Assembly: GCF_011320075.1 (NCBI RefSeq)
Contig: NZ_JAANPA010000015.1
Location: 1-62,310, forward strand
DNA from: Sphingosinicella sp. YJ22
GTDB lineage: Bacteria > Pseudomonadota > Alphaproteobacteria > Sphingomonadales > Sphingomonadaceae
Length of the DNA stretch: 62,310 nucleotides
Direction of reading: 5' to 3'
The notes under the pieces: generated by a model
Told to the model about the DNA's origin: nothing
The model's input: the letters and a program-made list of their open reading frames with translations, nothing else
The model's database searches: none
Part shown: positions 53,085 to 61,279 of the stretch, one piece after another
How positions within the stretch are numbered: position 1 is the first letter of the stretch
Layout of the letters: the number at the start of each line of letters is the position of its first letter
Program-made: the position numbers and the translations under genes

Positions 53085-54656
53085 ATGGGACTGACGCGGC
53101 GGGCCTTCCTCGAACGGCTGGGTGCTCTTGGTGGCTACAGCGCCGTCTATCTCGGCATGGAGGCGATGGGCCTCCTCAACGCGCCCCCCGCCAATGCCGA
53201 GCCGTTCGAACTCCCCCGCCAGGCCGGCAACGGGCGCAGCGTCGTCATCCTCGGCGCCGGAATCGCCGGCCTCGTCGCCGCCTATGAGCTGAAGCGCGCC
53301 GGCTGGGACGTCACCGTGCTGGAGGCGCGCGACCGAGTCGCCGGCCGGGTGTGGACGATCCGCGGCGGCGACCGAATCGTCCAGACGGGTCGCGCGGACC
53401 AGGTCGCCCGCTTCTCCGACGGTCTCTATTTCAACGCCGGCGCCGCGCGCATCCCCGCCGCCCACCGCACCATCCTCGGCTACGCCAAGAGCTTGAACGT
53501 CCCGCTCGAGGTGATGGTCAATGCCAACCGCGCGTCCAAATGGGATTTCGGCGGCCGCGCCTGGTCGAACCGCGAAGTCACTCACAGCCTGCGCGGCCGC
53601 TTCAGCGAGCTCCTCTCGAAGGCGATCGACCGCCATGCGCTCGACGCCGAGATCCCCGCCGGCCAGCGCGACAATCTGCGCGGCTTCCTCGCTTTCTATG
53701 GCGAGCTCAACCAGCGCGGCGAATATGAGCCGTCCGGCCGCACCGGCTATGCCGAGCATCCCGGCGGCTACAATGCGACGGGACGCGCAAACGGCGGCCT
53801 CACCCTCGAGCAGATCATGAGCCAGCCCGCCTGGGCGTTGCCGCTCGTCTTCGAGGAATTCTTCGACCAGCAGTCGCCGATGTTCCAGCCGGTCGGCGGC
53901 ATGGATCGCATCGCCCATGCCCTTTACGAGCAGGTCCGGCCGCAGGTGCGGCTGAACCGCCCGGTGCTGGAGATCCGCCGGACGGGCGACCGCGTCCGAA
54001 TCGTCCACGGGCCGGGTCGGCAGGCGCTGGAGGCGGACTATTGCCTGTGCACACTGCCGCTCAACCTGCTGCAGCGCATCCCAAGCGACTTCTCGCCGGC
54101 CAAGCAGGCGGCGATCGGCGGCGTCCCTTACGTGCCCGGCGGCAAGGTCGCCTTCGAATCGCGCCGCTTCTGGGAGGATGAGGGCATTTACGGCGGCCTC
54201 GGCTGGACCGACCAGGTCACCGAGAATTTGATCTACCCGTCCGGCGGCTGGCATTCGGACAAGGGCGTGCTCGTCACCGCCTATGTCGCCGGCTGGACCT
54301 CGCAGAACCACCCGGCCGAATTCACCGCGCTGAGCCACGACGAGCGGTTCCGCATCTCGCGCGAGGTGGTCGAGCGGCTTCACACCGGCCATAGCCGCGA
54401 GCTCGTCAATCCGGCCACCGTCTCCTGGGGGCTGACGCCCTGGTCGGAAGGGATCGGGCCAGCGCATCCCGACTGGTTCAGCAATCCGCGGCCCGCCCGC
54501 TATGCCGAGCTGCTGCGTCCGGAGGGTCCGATCTTCTTCGCCGGCGAGCATCTGAGCTACCTCCTGTTCTGGCAGGAAGGCGCCGCCTTGTCGGCGCAGG
54601 AGGCGATGCGGCTGATGAGCGCGCATGCCGCCGAGCGGCGGCTGGCCGCGGCGTGA
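53085..54656 (+). CDS. Tat-exported flavin monoamine/L-amino acid oxidase
   Basis: The product has 523 residues from ATG 53085, behind GGGGGGGAG. The N-terminus has a Tat-like signal (LTRRAFLERLGALGGYSAVY). The FAD-binding motif is VVILGAGIAGLVAAYELKRA followed by VLEARDRVAGRVW, and the FAD C-terminal segment is GPIFFAGEHLSYLLFWQEGA. It belongs to the flavin amine oxidase/LAAO family, which oxidises amines or L-amino acids to imines with release of peroxide. The twin-arginine route suits a folded flavoprotein. The substrate is not visible. Confidence 0.9.
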   Translation: MGLTRRAFLERLGALGGYSAVYLGMEAMGLLNAPPANAEPFELPRQAGNGRSVVILGAGIAGLVAAYELKRAGWDVTVLEARDRVAGRVWTIRGGDRIVQTGRADQVARFSDGLYFNAGAARIPAAHRTILGYAKSLNVPLEVMVNANRASKWDFGGRAWSNREVTHSLRGRFSELLSKAIDRHALDAEIPAGQRDNLRGFLAFYGELNQRGEYEPSGRTGYAEHPGGYNATGRANGGLTLEQIMSQPAWALPLVFEEFFDQQSPMFQPVGGMDRIAHALYEQVRPQVRLNRPVLEIRRTGDRVRIVHGPGRQALEADYCLCTLPLNLLQRIPSDFSPAKQAAIGGVPYVPGGKVAFESRRFWEDEGIYGGLGWTDQVTENLIYPSGGWHSDKGVLVTAYVAGWTSQNHPAEFTALSHDERFRISREVVERLHTGHSRELVNPATVSWGLTPWSEGIGPAHPDWFSNPRPARYAELLRPEGPIFFAGEHLSYLLFWQEGAALSAQEAMRLMSAHAAERRLAAA

Positions 54657-54673
54657 CGAGAGGGAGGAACATC

Positions 54674-55438
54674 ATGTTGCTGAAGCGGATCACGATCGCG
54701 GCCGTGGCCCTGCTGGCCTTGCCGTCCTGCATGACGACCCCGCCGCCCGACTTCGCCGCCGCGGTGGCGGCGCCGGGCCGCAGCGACGCCCATCGCCAGC
54801 TCGACGAGGTGCGCCGGCCAGCCGAGATCCTTGCCTTCATGGGCCTGGAGCGCGGCGACCGAGTCCTCGATTACTTCACCGGCAATGGCTATTATGCCGA
54901 GCTGATGGCGCAGGCGGTCGGGCCGCAGGGCTCCGTCGTCGGCTGGAACAGTGCGAGCTTCGGCGCCAACCCCCAGATCCGCGCCAGCCTCGACGCCATC
55001 GCGGCGCGCAACCCCAACGCCACCTTCACCGCGTCGCCCGTCACCCAGCTGTCGTTCGCGCCGGAAGCGTTCGACTTCGTGATGATGCACCTCGTCTATC
55101 ACGACGCGTATTGGGAGAGCGAGCGCTTCGGCCTGCCGCGCATCGATCCGAACACGGTCACGCGCGCCATCTACCAGACTTTGAGGCCCGGAGGCGTGCT
55201 CGCGGTCATCGACCATGTCGCCAATCCCGGCCGCGACACCCGCGCCGAGGTCGAGGCGACCCACCGCATCCTGCCCGAGACGATCCGAGCCGACTTCGAG
55301 CGCGCCGGCTTCGTGCTGGAGTCGGAGTCGCCGCTTCTGCGCAATTCCGCCGACGACCGTTCGGTCAGCGTGTTCGACCCGTCGATCCGCGGCCGCACCG
55401 ACCGCGTCGTCTACCGCTTCCGCAAGCCGCGGCGGTAG
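54674..55438 (+). CDS. Lipoprotein-like class I methyltransferase
   Basis: The product has 254 residues from ATG 54674, behind AGAGGGAGGAAC. The signal reads TIAAVALLALPSCMTT, with a lipobox LPSC, so it should be exported and lipid-anchored. The methyltransferase-like fold includes DRVLDYFTGNGYYAELMAQA (motif I is degenerate, DYFTGNGYY) and TLRPGGVLAVIDHVANPG. A SAM-dependent enzyme outside the cytoplasm is unusual, as SAM is not known to be present there. It may bind another ligand. It is 17 bases after the amine oxidase. Confidence 0.82.
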   Translation: MLLKRITIAAVALLALPSCMTTPPPDFAAAVAAPGRSDAHRQLDEVRRPAEILAFMGLERGDRVLDYFTGNGYYAELMAQAVGPQGSVVGWNSASFGANPQIRASLDAIAARNPNATFTASPVTQLSFAPEAFDFVMMHLVYHDAYWESERFGLPRIDPNTVTRAIYQTLRPGGVLAVIDHVANPGRDTRAEVEATHRILPETIRADFERAGFVLESESPLLRNSADDRSVSVFDPSIRGRTDRVVYRFRKPRR

Positions 55439-55443
55439 GCCCG

Positions 55444-55869
55444 GTGGCCGAGAACAAGACCAAGCCGACGGCGGCGAGCGTCGCCGACTTCCTCGACGCC
55501 GTCCCCAACGCGCAACGGCGCGAGGACGGGAAGAAGGTCTGTGCGATGATGGAACGGCTGTCGGGCTATCCGCCGGTCCTGTGGGGGCCGAGTATCGTCG
55601 GCTTCGGCTCCTACCACTACAGATATGAGAGCGGGCGCGAAGGCGACGCGGGCAGGATCGGATTCTCGCCGCGATCGACGTCGCTCGTTCTCTACCTGGT
55701 CGACGGATACAGGGGGAAGGAGGCGCAGCTGGCCAGGCTGGGCAAGCACAAGATCGGCGTCTCCTGCCTCTACATCAGCAAGCTCGCCGACGTGGACCTC
55801 GCCGTCCTGGAGGAGATGATCACGGACTCGCTGGCCTATATGGACGAGAAATATCCCCGCGCCGACTGA
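55444..55869 (+). CDS. DUF1801-domain protein
   Basis: The product has 141 residues from GTG 55444, five bases after the methyltransferase stop. PTAASVADFLDAVPNAQRRE, PPVLWGPSIVGFGSYHYRYE and GRIGFSPRSTSLVLYLVDGY match DUF1801 (YdhG-like, alpha/beta fold). KHKIGVSCLYISKLADVDLA is the typical C-terminal segment. The family has no established activity. There is no signal peptide, so it is cytoplasmic, unlike its three upstream neighbours. Confidence 0.85.
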   Translation: MAENKTKPTAASVADFLDAVPNAQRREDGKKVCAMMERLSGYPPVLWGPSIVGFGSYHYRYESGREGDAGRIGFSPRSTSLVLYLVDGYRGKEAQLARLGKHKIGVSCLYISKLADVDLAVLEEMITDSLAYMDEKYPRAD

Positions 55870-55956
55870 CCGGCCCGGCCTCCCCCCTTGCAGTCTCCGC
55901 ATCTCGTGTCATGAGACTGCAACAAAAGTGTCATCGTTCGGGCGGGAGGTCCTGTC

Positions 55957-57081
55957 ATTCAGCAGATCGCGGCTCTCCCTTACCGAAGCACCGGCACCGC
56001 CATCGACGCGCCCGTCAACGTTCTCCTGATCACATCGCGCGAGACCAAGCGTTGGGTGATTCCCAAGGGCAATTGGGCGAGCGGCGAGACTCCTCACGGC
56101 GCCGCGGCCGCCGAGGCCGAGGAGGAGGCGGGGGTGCGCGGCGCGATCTGCCCGACGCCGATCGGGTCCTACCGCTACCGCAAGCGGCGCTCCAACGGCG
56201 CCTCGCTGATGTTCGACGTCGACGTCTATCCGCTCGCCGTCACCCAGGAGCTGGACGCCTGGAAGGAGAGCGGCCAGCGCGAGCGGCGCTGGTTCCCGCT
56301 CGCCGAAGCGGCCGACGCGGTGGAGGAAGAGGATCTCGCCGACCTCATCCGCTCGTTCGGCCCGTCCGAGTTCAACAAGGCCGCGCGGCGCAACGCGATG
56401 CTCGCAGCGGTCGCCGAAAAATCGAAAGTGGGTCCGATGTTCGCCTGGTTTCAAAAGCTGTTGCCGAAGACCGGCGGGTTCTTCGAACTGTTCGAGGCGC
56501 ATGCCGTCAGCCTCGTCGCGGCGGCGACCGCGGTCAGCCGGCTGCTCGAAGGCGGTCCGTCCATGGCCGACCATGTCCGCGAGATCCATGAGCGCGAGCA
56601 TGACGCCGACAATGTCATCCGTGACGTTCTCACCACCGTGCGCCGGACCTTCCTGACGCCGTTCGACCGCGGCGCCATCACCAGCCTCATTGGCTCGATG
56701 GACGATGCGATCGACGAGATGCAGGCGACCGCCGCCGCGATCGACCTCTACGAATGGACGGAGTTCGATCAGGAAATGAAGGACATGGCGGCGATCGTCG
56801 TCGACTCAGCCCGGCTGACCGCCGAGGCCATGCCGCTGCTGCGGGACGTCGCCGCCAACGGCGCGCGGCTCCACGAGCTGACCGGCCGCCTGGTGCGCAT
56901 GGAAGGCCATGCCGACGAGATCCACGCCGCCGGCCTCAAGCGGGCGTTCCAGAGCTACGGCGCGACCGACACGCTCCGCTTCATCGTCGCCCGCGAAATC
57001 TACAAGCATCTCGAGCGCATCGCCGATTCGTTCGAGGACGTCGCCAACGAGATCGACGGCATCGTCATCGATCATTCCTGA
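55957..57081 (+). CDS. NUDIX hydrolase fused to DUF47/PhoU-like regulator
   Basis: The product is about 374 residues. The frame opens after a stop at 55912; between it and GTG 56056 there is no ATG, GTG or TTG, yet the sequence IQQIAALPYR and VNVLLITSRETKRWVIPKGN is conserved NUDIX. An ATT at 55957 follows GGGAGGT (55944-55950) by six bases and is the likely start. Residues about 1-150 are a NUDIX domain whose box reads GNWASGETPHGAAAAEAEEE, with Ala where the box has Arg. Residues about 161-374 (from MFAWFQKLLPKTGGFFELFE) are DUF47, which regulates PiT transporters. The pit gene follows. Confidence 0.82.
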   Translation: MQQIAALPYRSTGTAIDAPVNVLLITSRETKRWVIPKGNWASGETPHGAAAAEAEEEAGVRGAICPTPIGSYRYRKRRSNGASLMFDVDVYPLAVTQELDAWKESGQRERRWFPLAEAADAVEEEDLADLIRSFGPSEFNKAARRNAMLAAVAEKSKVGPMFAWFQKLLPKTGGFFELFEAHAVSLVAAATAVSRLLEGGPSMADHVREIHEREHDADNVIRDVLTTVRRTFLTPFDRGAITSLIGSMDDAIDEMQATAAAIDLYEWTEFDQEMKDMAAIVVDSARLTAEAMPLLRDVAANGARLHELTGRLVRMEGHADEIHAAGLKRAFQSYGATDTLRFIVAREIYKHLERIADSFEDVANEIDGIVIDHS

Positions 57082-57093
57082 GGCGGCGCACCG

Positions 57094-58107
57094 ATGCACG
57101 AACTCGCGCTGCCGCTGCTCGCCGGCCTCATCATCCTCGCGCTGGCGTTCGATTTCCTGAACGGCCTTCACGACGCCGCCAACTCGATCGCGACGGTGGT
57201 GGCGACGCGGCTGCTCGGCCCGGTCCAGGCGGTCGCCTTTGCCGCCTTCTTCAATTTCGCCGCCTACTTTTTGATGCTGGCCTTCCCGTCGCTCCACAAG
57301 GTCGCCGAGACGATCGGCAAGGGCCTCATCGACAAGGACTTGGTGACGCCGGGTGTCGTGTTCGGGGCGCTGATCGGCGCGATGTTCTGGAACGTGGTGA
57401 CCTGGCTCAAGGGCATTCCGTCATCGTCGAGCCACGCGCTGGTCGGCGGAATCGTCGGCGCCGGCGTCGCCCATGCCGGCTTCACCTCGATCCAGTGGAC
57501 CGGGCTCAACATGACCCTTGTCGCGATCGTGCTGTCGCCGACGCTCGGCATGATCCTGTCGATGCTGATCATGCTGGCGACCAGCTGGCTGATCGCCCGT
57601 GCCACCGTGAGCACCGCAGAGCGCAGCTTCCGCGCCCTGCACCTCGTCTCTTCGGCCGCCTACTCGGTCGGTCACGGCCTCAACGACGCTCAGAAAACGA
57701 TGGGCATCATCACCGTTCTGCTCTACTCGACCGGCTATCTCAGCGGCGAGTTCCACGTGCCGCACTGGGTTGCGATCAGCTGCTACATCGCGATCGGGCT
57801 CGGCACGCTGATGGGCGGCTGGCGGATCATCGAGACGATGGGATCGCGCATCACCAAGCTGTCGCAGCACCAGGGGTTCAGCGCATCGACCGGCGGATCG
57901 GTGATGCTGTTCGCGGCGTCCGCGCTCGGCATCCCGGTGTCGACGACCCACACCATCACCGGAAGCATCATCGGCGCCGGAGTCGCTCGGCGCGCCTCGG
58001 CGGTGCGCTGGGGAGTCGCCGGCAACGTCCTCGCGGCCTGGTTCATCACCATCCCCGCCTCTGCGACGGTCGGCGCGCTCTTCTACCTGCTGACCCGATT
58101 GCTCTGA
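57094..58107 (+). CDS. pit: PiT-family inorganic phosphate transporter
   Basis: The product has 337 residues, with about ten membrane segments. The duplicated PiT signature is FLNGLHDAANSIATVVATR near the N-terminus and SVGHGLNDAQKTMGIITVLL in the second half. VSTTHTITGSIIGAGVA closes the second repeat. It imports phosphate (as metal phosphate or with protons) at low affinity. It is 12 bases after the NUDIX-DUF47 gene; DUF47 regulators and PiT genes are commonly paired. Confidence 0.96.
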   Translation: MHELALPLLAGLIILALAFDFLNGLHDAANSIATVVATRLLGPVQAVAFAAFFNFAAYFLMLAFPSLHKVAETIGKGLIDKDLVTPGVVFGALIGAMFWNVVTWLKGIPSSSSHALVGGIVGAGVAHAGFTSIQWTGLNMTLVAIVLSPTLGMILSMLIMLATSWLIARATVSTAERSFRALHLVSSAAYSVGHGLNDAQKTMGIITVLLYSTGYLSGEFHVPHWVAISCYIAIGLGTLMGGWRIIETMGSRITKLSQHQGFSASTGGSVMLFAASALGIPVSTTHTITGSIIGAGVARRASAVRWGVAGNVLAAWFITIPASATVGALFYLLTRLL

Positions 58108-58122
58108 GCGCGGCTTCGGCAC

Positions 58123-60657
58123 TCAGCCGTCCTGCTCGGGCGCTTCGGCGAGCGGGAGGGTGAAGCAGAAGGCGGTGCCGCGCGGCTCGTTGGCCTCCAC
58201 CCAGATGCGGCCGCCATGCGCCTCGACGATGGCGCGGCAGATCGACAGGCCGATGCCCATCCCCTTCGGCTTCGAGCTGGCGAAGGGGACGAACAGCCGC
58301 GCGTCTTCGGCGACTCCGTCGGCCGTGTCGCTGATCCGGACCAGCGCGTCGCTGCCGCTTTTCTCCACCTCGATGCTGACCGGATCGTCGCGCCCGGCCT
58401 CCTCCATCGCCTCGCGCGCGTTGCGCAGGAGATTGAGCAGGACCTGCTCGATCTGCACCCGGTCGGCGATCACGAGGTCGGCGTCAGGGTCCACCTCGAC
58501 GGTCGGCGCTGGCCCGCCGGGCAGGCTGGCGGCCGCGAGCTGGACCGCTTCGTCGATCGCGGTGGACAGGCTTTCGGGCTGCGGCGCCACGTCATTAAGC
58601 GTCGCCCGCTCATGCAGGCGGCGGACGATTTCGATGGCATAGTCCGCGCTCTTCTCCGCTGCGGCGAGCGCCTCGTCCAGATCCTGGACGCTCTGGCCCG
58701 CCGGCGAGGCCACGGCGCGCCTGATCGCGCGCACGTAATTGCCGATCGCGGTGAGCGGCTGGTTGAGCTCGTGCGACAGCACGCCCGCCATCGCGCCCGC
58801 CGCGCTGAGACGCGAAACCTGGACGAGCTCGGAGCGGACGCGATGAAGCTCCAGCTCGATTTCCTTGCGCTTGGTGATGTCGATGTCGAGGCCAACGATC
58901 CGCTCGGGGCGCCCCTGTGCATCCCTGGCCAGTTCGCCGAGCCCCAAGACCCAGCGGCGGCTGCCGTCCGGCGCGCAGGTCCGGTAGACCGCGCGGTAGG
59001 AATCGCCGGTCTTGGCGGCTCGATCGAGCTTGCGCAGGGTCGCCTCGGCATCATCCGGATGGAGGTGGGCCTGCCATTCCTCCAGGCTCAGCATTTCCGG
59101 ATGATCGGACGCGAGGCCGTGCATCTCGTTGCTTCGCGGGCAGTGGCGGATCTGCCGACTGCGGAGGTCGAGCTCCCAGGTCCCCGCGCCCGCGCTGCGC
59201 TGCGCGATGCTCAGCCGCTCGAAGGCTTCCTGGGCCCGTGCCTCCGCTTCCTTGCGTTCGGTGATGTCGGAGCTGCTTCCAACCATCCGCGTCGCCAGGC
59301 CGGTGTCCGGGTCGCGCGCGACTACGCGGCCGCGGTCGAGGTTCCACAGCCATCGGCCATCGCCGCGACGGATCCGGTATTCGCACGAATAGATGTCGGT
59401 TCGGCCCTCGAGATGATCGTTGAGGCTGGCCGAGAACGTCGCCCAGTCGTCGGGATGGATCAGCTCGCGAAGCATCTCGAAGCGATCGGTGAGCAGGCCG
59501 TCCTGCTTCCCGAGCCGCTCGACCAGCCGCGGCGACATCTCGATTTCGCCATTGGCGATGTTCCAGTCCCAGGCGCCGTCGCCGGTCGCCTCCAGGACCA
59601 GTCTCAGCGTCTCCTCGCTCATCTTGATCGACGCCCGCGCCTTGCGCTCGGGCGTGACGTCGCGGAAGAAGAGCTGCTGGCCGGACGGCACCGGTCGGAC
59701 ATTGACGTCGAACCATCTGCCTAGGTCCGGCTGGTAGAATTCGAAGCGGACCGGCTGCCGGTCGGCTGCGGCCTTGTGCATCAGGTCCCACGCCTTGGTC
59801 CCGGCGCTGAGAGGGAAAGCCTCCCAGATCACCTGGCCGCGCAGGTCGCGGCCGTTGGTCAGTTCCTGCGCGTTGGCATTGAGATAGGTGAAGCGCCATT
59901 GCGCATCGAGCAGGAAGGCATAGTCGGTCGTGCCCTCGAGGACGTCGACGACTTCCGGCAGCGCCGGCGGCGCGCCGCTCTCGACCGCACCGCGCGGGCG
60001 CTGCGCCGGCGGCAACGGCGCCGGCGGAAGCGGTTCGGCGGCCCCGCTGTCGAGCGGAGTCAGCTCGGCGTCGATGGCCAGGCGGATCGCCTCGGGCAGG
60101 CTCGAGATGCCGAGGTCGGCCATCATGTTGGCCCGGTGCATCTCCACCGTGCGCGGGCTTAGGTCGAGCTTGCGGGCGATGGACTTGTTGGGCAGGCCCG
60201 CGAGCAGGCCCTGGAGGATCTGGCGCTCGCGCGGCGACAGCCGGTCGAGACGCGCGATGGCTGCGGTCTTGGCCTCGGCCCGGCCGCTCCTTTTGTCCGC
60301 CGTCTCGAGCGCACGCTCGATCGCCGCGATGAGTTCGGCCTCCTGATAGGGCTTCTGGAGGAAATCGACGGCCCCGAGCTTCATGGCCTGGACGGCAAGG
60401 CCCAGTTCGCCATGGCCGCTGATCATGATGACGGGGAGGGTCACGCCGCGGCGCGGCAGTTCTTCCAGTAGTTCGAGGCCGCTCCGGCCGCTCATCCGCA
60501 GGTCGAGCAGGATGCAGCCGCGGCCCAGACGGGCCTGGGCGAGAAATTCCTCGGCATCCGCATAGACCTGGGTCGCGTAGCCTTGGCCAGCAAGCAGGAA
60601 GCTGGTCGCTGCACGAACCTGCGCGTCGTCGTCGACAATATGAATGACAATTGACAA
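58123..60657 (-). CDS. FixJ-type regulator fused to three-PAS histidine kinase
   Basis: The product has 844 residues from TTG 60657, with GAGA upstream; the frame is open further but the low-GC part is promoter. Residues 1-120 are a receiver domain (Asp9-Asp11, phospho-acceptor Asp52 in LLDLRMSG, Lys102). Residues about 138-200 are a LuxR/FixJ HTH (LSPRERQILQGLLAGLPNKS, LSPRTVEMHRANMMADLGIS). A Pro/Ala-rich linker (about 210-240) leads to three PAS domains (about 240-600), HisKA with His629 (SHELNQPLTAIGNYV) and HATPase (NLLRNAREAM, GMGIGLSICRAIVEAHGG). No in-frame ATG/GTG is evident in the linker. It may autophosphorylate and pass phosphate to its own receiver. Confidence 0.88.
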   Translation of the reverse strand: MSIVIHIVDDDAQVRAATSFLLAGQGYATQVYADAEEFLAQARLGRGCILLDLRMSGRSGLELLEELPRRGVTLPVIMISGHGELGLAVQAMKLGAVDFLQKPYQEAELIAAIERALETADKRSGRAEAKTAAIARLDRLSPRERQILQGLLAGLPNKSIARKLDLSPRTVEMHRANMMADLGISSLPEAIRLAIDAELTPLDSGAAEPLPPAPLPPAQRPRGAVESGAPPALPEVVDVLEGTTDYAFLLDAQWRFTYLNANAQELTNGRDLRGQVIWEAFPLSAGTKAWDLMHKAAADRQPVRFEFYQPDLGRWFDVNVRPVPSGQQLFFRDVTPERKARASIKMSEETLRLVLEATGDGAWDWNIANGEIEMSPRLVERLGKQDGLLTDRFEMLRELIHPDDWATFSASLNDHLEGRTDIYSCEYRIRRGDGRWLWNLDRGRVVARDPDTGLATRMVGSSSDITERKEAEARAQEAFERLSIAQRSAGAGTWELDLRSRQIRHCPRSNEMHGLASDHPEMLSLEEWQAHLHPDDAEATLRKLDRAAKTGDSYRAVYRTCAPDGSRRWVLGLGELARDAQGRPERIVGLDIDITKRKEIELELHRVRSELVQVSRLSAAGAMAGVLSHELNQPLTAIGNYVRAIRRAVASPAGQSVQDLDEALAAAEKSADYAIEIVRRLHERATLNDVAPQPESLSTAIDEAVQLAAASLPGGPAPTVEVDPDADLVIADRVQIEQVLLNLLRNAREAMEEAGRDDPVSIEVEKSGSDALVRISDTADGVAEDARLFVPFASSKPKGMGIGLSICRAIVEAHGGRIWVEANEPRGTAFCFTLPLAEAPEQDG

Positions 60658-60865
60658 GATTAGTCTCGGACTCTGACCACAAGACACCCAGCAAGAATAG
60701 TTAACGCATTGAACGTATTCGGCGGGTTTCGCTACCGTACATTCCCCGTACTTAATCAGGGTTAGCAAAAAGCGCAGCCGGGTGGGTGCGGCTTGGGTAC
60801 GGGTGCGAAACGGTCTGCTGTTCGACGAAGCCGTCCGTTCCTGCGACGAAACGGCTTGCGCCGCT

Positions 60866-60895
60866 GCTACAAGCGTAGCATGCTACAGATGTAGC
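60866..60895. promoter_or_regulatory. Tandem BlaI operator dyads
   Basis: GCTACAAGCGTAGC (60866-60879) and GCTACAGATGTAGC (60882-60895) are two inverted repeats 16 bases apart, centre to centre, ending 13 bases before the BlaI start. TACA/TGTA arms are the known BlaI/MecI recognition type, so this is probably the autoregulatory operator. Confidence 0.8.
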
Positions 60896-60907
60896 AGGGA
60901 GGCTCTT

Positions 60908-61279
60908 TTGATCGATTCGCTTCCGCGCCGCGAGCGCGAAATCTTCGAGATCCTGTGCCGGGGCGAGGCGACCGCCGCCCAGGTCCGCGAGCAGATGAAG
61001 GACCCGCCGAGCTATTCGGCGGTCCGCACCATGCTCGCTCGGCTCGAGGCCAAGGGGCTGGCGAGCCACAAGACCGTCGACCAGGCCTATGTCTACAAGA
61101 GCGTTCCGCGCCCGGCGACGGTACGCGACTCCGCTCTTAAGCAGGTCGTGCGCACCTTCTTCAACGGATCGGCGGCGAGCGCCGCCACGGCCCTGCTGGG
61201 GCTCACCAAGTCCTTGTCGGCTGATGAACTCGACGCGCTCCAGAAAGCGATCGAGGAAGCAAAGGAGCGGCAGTCATGA
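60908..61279 (+). CDS. blaI: BlaI/MecI-family transcriptional repressor
   Basis: The product has 123 residues. TTG 60908 follows GGGAGG and the operator dyads; the frame upstream overlaps the operator and is rejected. SLPRREREIFEILCRGEATA, VREQMKDPPSYSAVRTMLAR and LEAKGLASHKTVDQAYVYKS are the winged helix of the family. The C-terminal part (SADELDALQKAIEEAKER) dimerises. It represses beta-lactamase or other stress genes until cleaved by the BlaR1 sensor encoded next, overlapping by four bases. No beta-lactamase is in the window. Confidence 0.93.
   Translation: MIDSLPRREREIFEILCRGEATAAQVREQMKDPPSYSAVRTMLARLEAKGLASHKTVDQAYVYKSVPRPATVRDSALKQVVRTFFNGSAASAATALLGLTKSLSADELDALQKAIEEAKERQS

Noticed and set aside
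60658..60768. An N-terminal extension of the fused regulator-kinase
   Set aside because: The added 37 residues are in AT-richer intergenic DNA and the receiver fold begins directly after TTG 60657.
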